From: Thermoplasmata archaeon
GTDB taxonomy: Archaea > Thermoplasmatota > Thermoplasmata > UBA10834
DNA length: 8,729 nucleotides
Assembly (NCBI GenBank): GCA_013329135.1
Contig: DUKU01000019.1
Location: 2,769 to 11,497, forward strand
Direction: 5' to 3'
The first letter of the stretch is position 1. Each line of letters starts with the position of its first letter. Both the position numbers and the translations under genes were made by a program. Of the stretch, positions 5,539 through 8,729 are shown piece after piece. The notes below the pieces were generated by a model. It saw only the letters and a program-made list of their open reading frames with translations. It did not search any database and was not told the origin of the DNA.

Positions 5539-6648
5539 CTAGGACTTGTCCAGCCTCGAGGTCATCTTGTCCTTCTTGGCTATCTCGGCGATCTGCTCCG
5601 CCTCGACCTTCTCCTTGGCCATCATCTCCTCGACGGCCTTCATCTCCCTCCGGAGCTCCTCCGGCTTCGGAATCGGCCCAAGGACGTCGTCGGCCTTGCC
5701 AACGGACCGCTCTAGGTCAGCGAAATTCGTGACCTCCCTCTGCGGCGTGAGCCTGCCGACGCCTAGGTACTCCGATGCGCCCTCGACGAGCCTCGTGAGC
5801 TCGAACGGGAATATGATCTTGGTCGCCTGGCCGTTGCCCACGGCCTTGAGCGTCTCAAGGGACAGGACCGTAAGGGCCTTCGAGTCGAGCGGGGCCGCGC
5901 CCACAGCAATCACGCGCAGCTTCTGCGCCTCACCCTGGGCCTCGAGTATGATCGCGAGCCTCGAACCCTCGGCTTCGAGGATCTTGGCCTGCCTCAAGCC
6001 CTCAGCCTGCAATATGCGGGACTGCTTGTCGCCCTCGGCGTTAAGGATCGCGGCCCTCTTCTGGCCGTCCGCCTTGAGGATCGCCGCCCTCCTCAGCCTC
6101 TCGGCCGAGGTTTGCTCCTCCATGGCGTCCTTGACCTTGCCCGCGGGGTCGACCTCCCTGATCTCGACCGCCTCGACCTTCACGCCCCACTTGTCAGTGG
6201 CCTCATCGAGCACGTCCCTCAGGTGGAGGTTGATCTTCTCCCTGTTTGAGAGTATCTCGTCGAGCTCCATGTCGCCGATGATGGACCTCAGGGTGGTCTG
6301 CGCGAGGTATATCGTTGCGGTGCGATACTGCGTGACCTCGAAGAACGCCTTCTTCGGGTCGATGACCTTCACGTAGATGATGGCGTCCACGTTCGTGGGG
6401 GAGTTGTCCTTCGTGATGACCTCCTGCCTCGGGACGTCCATGACCTGGGTACGCAGGTCGATCTTGATGACCTCGTTTATCAGCGGCCGGACCATGTTGA
6501 AGCCCGGGTCCAGCAGTTTCATGAACCTGCCCAGGCTCATGTATATGCCCTGCTCGTAGGGCCTGATGATCTTGATACCCGTCGTCATGATCGCGATTGC
6601 CGCGATTATCACGAGTATCATCAGCGCGACTATTCCTGCATCAGCCAT
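5539..6648 (-). CDS. Stomatin/prohibitin-like SPFH membrane protein
   Basis: A 369-aa SPFH-domain protein, likely an oligomeric scaffold of membrane microdomains. A single N-terminal transmembrane segment covers residues 5-23. The SPFH domain follows (about 25-185), with the typical stretches IIRPYEQGIYMSLGRF, PGFNMVRPL, QVMDVPRQEVITKDN and RSIIGDMELDEILSNR. Residues 188-242 are five tandem 11-residue units of the form AxILxAEGxxx, which build the long coiled-coil arm. The tail (302-369) is charged and helical. It is the second gene of an operon with nfeD, 32 nt downstream of it, the standard partnership for slipin-type stomatins, in which NfeD is thought to work with or process the stomatin. 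A strong Shine-Dalgarno precedes the ATG. It is convergent with the deaminase gene, with 40 bp between them, and stops with TAG. Confidence 0.93.
   Translation of the reverse strand: MADAGIVALMILVIIAAIAIMTTGIKIIRPYEQGIYMSLGRFMKLLDPGFNMVRPLINEVIKIDLRTQVMDVPRQEVITKDNSPTNVDAIIYVKVIDPKKAFFEVTQYRTATIYLAQTTLRSIIGDMELDEILSNREKINLHLRDVLDEATDKWGVKVEAVEIREVDPAGKVKDAMEEQTSAERLRRAAILKADGQKRAAILNAEGDKQSRILQAEGLRQAKILEAEGSRLAIILEAQGEAQKLRVIAVGAAPLDSKALTVLSLETLKAVGNGQATKIIFPFELTRLVEGASEYLGVGRLTPQREVTNFADLERSVGKADDVLGPIPKPEELRREMKAVEEMMAKEKVEAEQIAEIAKKDKMTSRLDKS
5923..6087 (-). repeat. Five tandem 33-bp units coding 11-residue coiled-coil repeats in the SPFH protein
   Basis: The units at residues 188-198, 199-209, 210-220, 221-231 and 232-242 have no gaps. 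Each has Ile-Leu at positions 3-4, Ala at 6, and Glu/Asp/Gln-Gly at 7-8. The DNA copies have diverged, so it is an old protein repeat rather than a recent expansion. Confidence 0.85.
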
Positions 6649-6650
6649 TC

Positions 6651-6665
6651 CACTCCTCCTCCTCC
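6651..6665 (-). promoter_or_regulatory. Extended Shine-Dalgarno of the SPFH gene
   Basis: The minus strand reads GGAGGAGGAGGAGTG, ending 2 nt before the ATG at 6648. It offers several overlapping anti-SD registers. It contrasts with the leaderless first genes of this window and confirms that the SPFH gene is translated from an internal position of the nfeD mRNA. Confidence 0.75.
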
Positions 6666-6680
6666 AATATTCTCATCTGT

Positions 6681-7145
6681 TCACTGAGGGCCGCCTTCCG
6701 GAAGCTCCTCGACGACGACATGGACGCCCTCGCTCGACTTGACGACGACCTTCTTACCAGCGGGGATCGGGACAGTCGAGGTCGCGCTCCACGTGTCGTT
6801 GGATATCCTGACCTTGCCCTTCATGCTGTTGGGCAACACCTCTCTCTCGACAATACCATTCATTCCCACCAGGGAGCTACCAACCGTAGTCTCAGGAGGG
6901 ACGGGCGGGGCGAGCTTCTGGTACATCTTGATAGTCACGACGAGCATCGGCACGAGCACTACCACAGCGGTGACGGGCGCGTACCATGTCAGCAGCCAGT
7001 CTGGATAGACCAGGCCGATGCCACCAAGGACCAGCAGGACCGTAGCGGGAACGATGATGAATGACCCCGGGGACGCTGCCTCCGCAAGTAGCATGAGAAT
7101 GCCTATGATGACGAAGGCCAACGCCAAATCCAGACCCAGAGCCAT
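6681..7145 (-). CDS. nfeD: NfeD-family membrane protein, short form
   Basis: A 154-aa short NfeD protein without the ClpP-like protease domain of long forms. Three transmembrane segments lie at about 5-23, 28-46 and 55-74, with the family's conserved AEAASPGSF at 21-29. A cytoplasmic OB-fold (NfeDC) domain follows at about 88-148, with LVGMNGIVEREVLP, GKVRISNDTWSATS, the IPAGKKVVV turn and GVHVVVE, all typical. The OB domain is thought to contact partner proteins such as stomatins. It is the first gene of a two-gene operon with the SPFH gene. The ATG at 7145 lies about 30 nt after a TATA box, so the mRNA is probably leaderless. A perfect 12-bp palindrome lies between the box and the start. 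Confidence 0.9.
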   Translation of the reverse strand: MALGLDLALAFVIIGILMLLAEAASPGSFIIVPATVLLVLGGIGLVYPDWLLTWYAPVTAVVVLVPMLVVTIKMYQKLAPPVPPETTVGSSLVGMNGIVEREVLPNSMKGKVRISNDTWSATSTVPIPAGKKVVVKSSEGVHVVVEELPEGGPQ

Positions 7146-7154
7146 ATTTGACGC

Positions 7155-7166
7155 AACAAGCTTGTT
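7155..7166. promoter_or_regulatory. 12-bp palindrome, candidate operator of nfeD-SPFH operon
   Basis: AACAAGCTTGTT is perfectly self-complementary and lies between the TATA box (7169-7177) and the predicted transcription start near 7145. A protein bound here would block initiation. Confidence 0.4.
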
Positions 7167-7167
7167 C

Positions 7168-7177
7168 GTATATTAGG
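7168..7177 (-). promoter_or_regulatory. TATA box of the nfeD-SPFH operon
   Basis: The minus strand reads CCTAATATAC. It is centred about 27 nt before the ATG at 7145, consistent with a leaderless operon mRNA. Confidence 0.6.
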
Positions 7178-7251
7178 TTTATGTCGGAAGGCCCGGACCT
7201 GGTACATCCTGGAGCGATAGGCGATGCGTGGTCCAGTTCATCCGACGCGAC

Positions 7252-7632
7252 TCACCTGAGTCTCATCCTGGCGATGTGGTAGCACCAGAGCCCGTGTCTC
7301 GCGAGGGCATCGTTCGTGTTCTGGACCGTGACGCGCTGCGGCTCGGTCCTGTACCTCAGCACTTCCTCGATTGGGTACCCCACGTAGTCGGAGAGCTTCA
7401 GAAGTCGCTCGTATGGGAACGGCTGTTCGCCGACGAGTATCTGCCGGACGCTCCACCCCGGGTGGATCCGAGACCGATACCCCATCTCCCGCGCGAGCCT
7501 GTTTATGCTCCCCGCCTTCTCTATGCCCGTCTTGATGAACTGCACACGGAACGCGGACGCTATCCAAATCCGGGTGTCAGCGTTATGAGCCCTATTCCCG
7601 TACCTGCTACCGTACCCTTCTCCGGAGCTCAT
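7252..7632 (-). CDS. 126-aa protein with helix-turn-helix-like segment, possible DNA-binding regulator
   Basis: I do not recognise a named family. The first 20 residues are Gly/Arg/Ser-rich and probably flexible. Residues 33-95 look like a Cro/C1-type DNA-binding fold with a small insertion: FIKTGIEKAGSINRLAREMGY, then W60-SVRQILVGEQPFPYERLLKL and SDYVGYPIEEVLRY. The spacing of G-S-INRLA, then a VxxxLxGExPxP-like recognition region, then LxxLxxxxGxxxEEV is what suggests HTH. The tail is basic and ends ARMRLR. The frame is open to ATG 7686, but the TATA box lies inside that extension, so ATG 7632 is preferred. It is transcribed alone, towards the nfeD promoter region. A perfect 7-1-7 palindrome adjoins its TATA box, which would suit autoregulation. 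Confidence 0.65.
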   Translation of the reverse strand: MSSGEGYGSRYGNRAHNADTRIWIASAFRVQFIKTGIEKAGSINRLAREMGYRSRIHPGWSVRQILVGEQPFPYERLLKLSDYVGYPIEEVLRYRTEPQRVTVQNTNDALARHGLWCYHIARMRLR

Positions 7633-7658
7633 ATGAGGGGGTCTATTGTAAGCATTCG

Positions 7659-7669
7659 TTATATATTTC
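7659..7669 (-). promoter_or_regulatory. TATA box of the HTH-like gene
   Basis: The minus strand reads GAAATATATAA with purine-rich sequence before it, as expected for a BRE. The ATG at 7632 is about 30-36 nt away. The nearly symmetric core ATATAT could also fire on the plus strand, giving transcripts that start near 7690 and read into yjbQ. Confidence 0.6.
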
Positions 7670-7675
7670 TTGCTA

Positions 7676-7690
7676 GGAAGTGTCACTTCC
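7676..7690. promoter_or_regulatory. 15-bp perfect palindrome, candidate operator
   Basis: GGAAGTG-T-CACTTCC has seven perfect pairs around one central base. It begins 7 bp upstream of the HTH-gene TATA box and lies between that gene and yjbQ, so it could control either or both. Confidence 0.45.
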
Positions 7691-7698
7691 CAGGAGGT

Positions 7699-7842
7699 AT
7701 GTACCAGGCATATGGCATGCCCGATTGGTACAACCCTCGAACGGTTGAAGTCCTTATCAACATTGATACGATTACCCTAGGCGGTGTGAATCATGACCGT
7801 CTTCACAGGCAGCGTGGGGCTCAATACATCCGCCAGGGATGA
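7699..7842 (+). other. Possible small ORFs in the yjbQ leader behind an AGGAGGT motif
   Basis: A perfect AGGAGGT at 7692-7698 is followed directly by ATG 7699, opening a 47-aa frame (MYQAYGMPDWYNPRTVEVLI...) that overlaps the yjbQ start by 50 nt. In another frame ATG 7712, 13 nt after the motif, opens a 22-aa frame, MACPIGTTLERLKSLSTLIR plus two residues, ending in TAG at 7780. Neither resembles a known protein. They may be leader peptides, or the motif may be chance. The 47-aa frame touches its SD with no spacer, which is poor for initiation. Short inverted repeats also crowd here (GTACC/GGTAC at 7701/7727, CAACC/GGTTG at 7731/7743). Confidence 0.25.
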
Positions 7843-8215
7843 GATCGTCGATGTGACGGAGAGAGTCCAGAATATCGTCTCTGATTCCGGTGTGAGGGCT
7901 GGGCTCGCGTGCGTATTCGTCGTCGGCTCCACGGCGGCCGTCACGACGGTCGAGCACGAGCCCGGGCTCGTGGCGGACATGAAGGGCGCCATGGACCGGC
8001 TGTACCCGAAGGACCTGGACTACGAGCACCACAGGCGCTGGGGCGACGGGAACGGGCACTCGCATGTGAGGGCATCGTTCATAGGCCCTTCGCTCACGGT
8101 CCCGGTCGTGGACGGGAGGCTCGTGCTCGGGACATGGCAGCAGATCGTGTTCCTGGAACTGGATGTGAGGCCGCGGTCCAGGGAACTGACCGTCCAGGTC
8201 GTCGGGGAGTCCTGA
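7793..8215 (+). CDS. yjbQ: YjbQ/UPF0047 family protein (secondary thiamine-phosphate synthase type)
   Basis: A 140-aa protein with the full UPF0047 signature. It has STAAVTTVEHEPGL at about 47-60, the acidic/His segment DYEHHRRWGDGNGHSHVRAS near 76-95, and GRLVLGTWQQIVFLELDV near 108-125. The conserved His and Asp residues probably form a metal or substrate site. The E. coli member can weakly make thiamine phosphate, hence the family name; the true role in archaea is unsettled. GGCGGTGTGA before the ATG at 7793 resembles a Shine-Dalgarno with one mismatch, so this gene seems to have a leader, unlike most first genes here. No strong TATA box is close by; the best candidates are the box at 7659 or a weak CCTTATC at 7753. 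It is followed 56 nt later by the beta-CASP gene, which has its own promoter. Confidence 0.88.
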   Translation: MTVFTGSVGLNTSARDEIVDVTERVQNIVSDSGVRAGLACVFVVGSTAAVTTVEHEPGLVADMKGAMDRLYPKDLDYEHHRRWGDGNGHSHVRASFIGPSLTVPVVDGRLVLGTWQQIVFLELDVRPRSRELTVQVVGES

Positions 8216-8241
8216 ACCAGCACCGCGGGTCATGGGACAAG

Positions 8242-8250
8242 CATATTATA
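8242..8250 (+). promoter_or_regulatory. TATA box of the beta-CASP RNase gene
   Basis: CATATTATA begins 30 nt before the ATG at 8272, predicting a leaderless mRNA. It is the reference for the identical box of the candidate small RNA at 2649-2641. Confidence 0.65.
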
Positions 8251-8271
8251 CGAGAGGTCGTTGGCCTGCCA

Positions 8272-8729
8272 ATGCCAATAGATTGCGAATTCCTGGGAGG
8301 AGGGCACGAGGTCGGAAGGCTCGCCATACTCGTGAAGACCGGCAAGGCCAAGGTGCTCTTCGACTACGGTATGTCCGCCACAGACCCGCCGAAGTATCCG
8401 GCGCCAGCGCCCCCGATAGATATGATGTTCCTCACGCACTCACACCTGGACCACTGCGGCATGATCCCGTGGGTGACCGCGAGGCACGATATAGATGTCA
8501 TAGCGACGACCACAAGCAAGAAGGTCGGCTCGATCCTGATGGAGGACAGCATCAAGGTCGCCGCATCCGAGGGCTATCCCGAGATGTACGGGAAGACGGA
8601 TGTCAAGCAGGCCCTGGGCAGGTTCCGGGACATCGAGTTCGGGGACACGGTCCCGGTCCAGGACATGCAGGTCCGGACGCACTCCGCGGGACACATCCCG
8701 GGGGCGACCATGTACGAGCTCGTGGGCAA
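8272..8729 (+). CDS. Beta-CASP metallo-beta-lactamase RNase (archaeal CPSF/RNase J type), N-terminal part (runs off right edge)
   Basis: The first 152 residues of a longer protein. It begins MPIDCEFLGGGHEVGRLAIL, the typical LGG..EVGR opening of archaeal CPSF-like enzymes. LFDYG follows near 29-33, the metal motif THSHLDHCG at 55-63 (H56, H58, D60, H61) and THSAGHIPGA at 136-145 with H141. These enzymes cut or trim RNA, acting in mRNA 3'-end formation and decay. No N-terminal KH domains precede the MBL fold, so it is not the aCPSF1 form; aCPSF2 or a related exonuclease is more likely. The beta-CASP domain itself lies outside the window, so the subgroup is inferred. The start is fixed by the TATA box 30 nt upstream. 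Confidence 0.85.
   Translation, partial: MPIDCEFLGGGHEVGRLAILVKTGKAKVLFDYGMSATDPPKYPAPAPPIDMMFLTHSHLDHCGMIPWVTARHDIDVIATTTSKKVGSILMEDSIKVAASEGYPEMYGKTDVKQALGRFRDIEFGDTVPVQDMQVRTHSAGHIPGATMYELVG

Noticed and set aside
7690..7792. TPP riboswitch upstream of yjbQ
   Set aside because: The conserved thi-box strings are missing; only a weak resemblance around CCCTCGAACGG.
1..8729. CRISPR array, prophage or toxin-antitoxin module
   Set aside because: No regularly spaced repeats, Cas, integrase or TA signatures seen; the genes are mostly chromosomal housekeeping.

Overview
The window is archaeal. It carries an archaeal (class I) tRNA CCA-adding enzyme, the N-terminus of a RadA-type recombinase, a beta-CASP RNase of the archaeal CPSF kind and a DadD/MtaD-like deaminase. 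Almost every first gene of a transcription unit has an AT-rich TATA-like box 30-36 nt upstream of its start codon, which implies leaderless or very short-leader mRNAs. The one clear operon-internal gene has a strong Shine-Dalgarno sequence instead. This, with high GC content, heavy AGG/ATA codon use and compact convergent gene pairs, suggests a Euryarchaeota/Thermoplasmatota-type genome. That placement is inference; no marker here fixes the class.

Layout: 1-161 (-) holds the 5' end of radA. 162-314 is a divergent promoter region. 315-1073 (+) is a three-TM membrane protein with an external beta-rich domain. 1077-2411 (-) is cca, convergent with it. 2412-2707 is a 296-bp stretch without a CDS. 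It holds the cca promoter, a GC-alternating repeat, a strong candidate small RNA with its own TATA box, and a perfect GC hairpin. 2708-3064 (-) is a 118-aa Cys-containing protein of unknown function. It is divergent from a 47-aa Cys-rich microprotein at 3183-3326 (+). 3329-4141 (-) is a metallo-beta-lactamase-fold hydrolase, divergent from the amidohydrolase at 4158-5498 (+). 5539-7145 (-) is an NfeD-stomatin (SPFH) membrane operon. 7252-7632 (-) is an unrecognised small protein with an HTH-like stretch. 7633-7792 is a regulatory region dense in palindromes. 7793-8215 (+) is a YjbQ/UPF0047 protein. 8272 to the edge (+) is a beta-CASP RNase.

How the genes relate: most are housekeeping singletons for nucleic acid processing (radA, cca, beta-CASP RNase), SAM by-product salvage (deaminase) and membrane organisation (NfeD plus SPFH). 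They do not form one pathway. The non-ordinary content lies in the gaps: the 2539-2619 hairpin RNA, the paired Cys-rich small proteins with a palindrome between them, the palindromes abutting the nfeD and HTH-gene promoters, and the unusual 5' end of the deaminase gene. All promoter and RNA calls are by eye from the sequence and untested.
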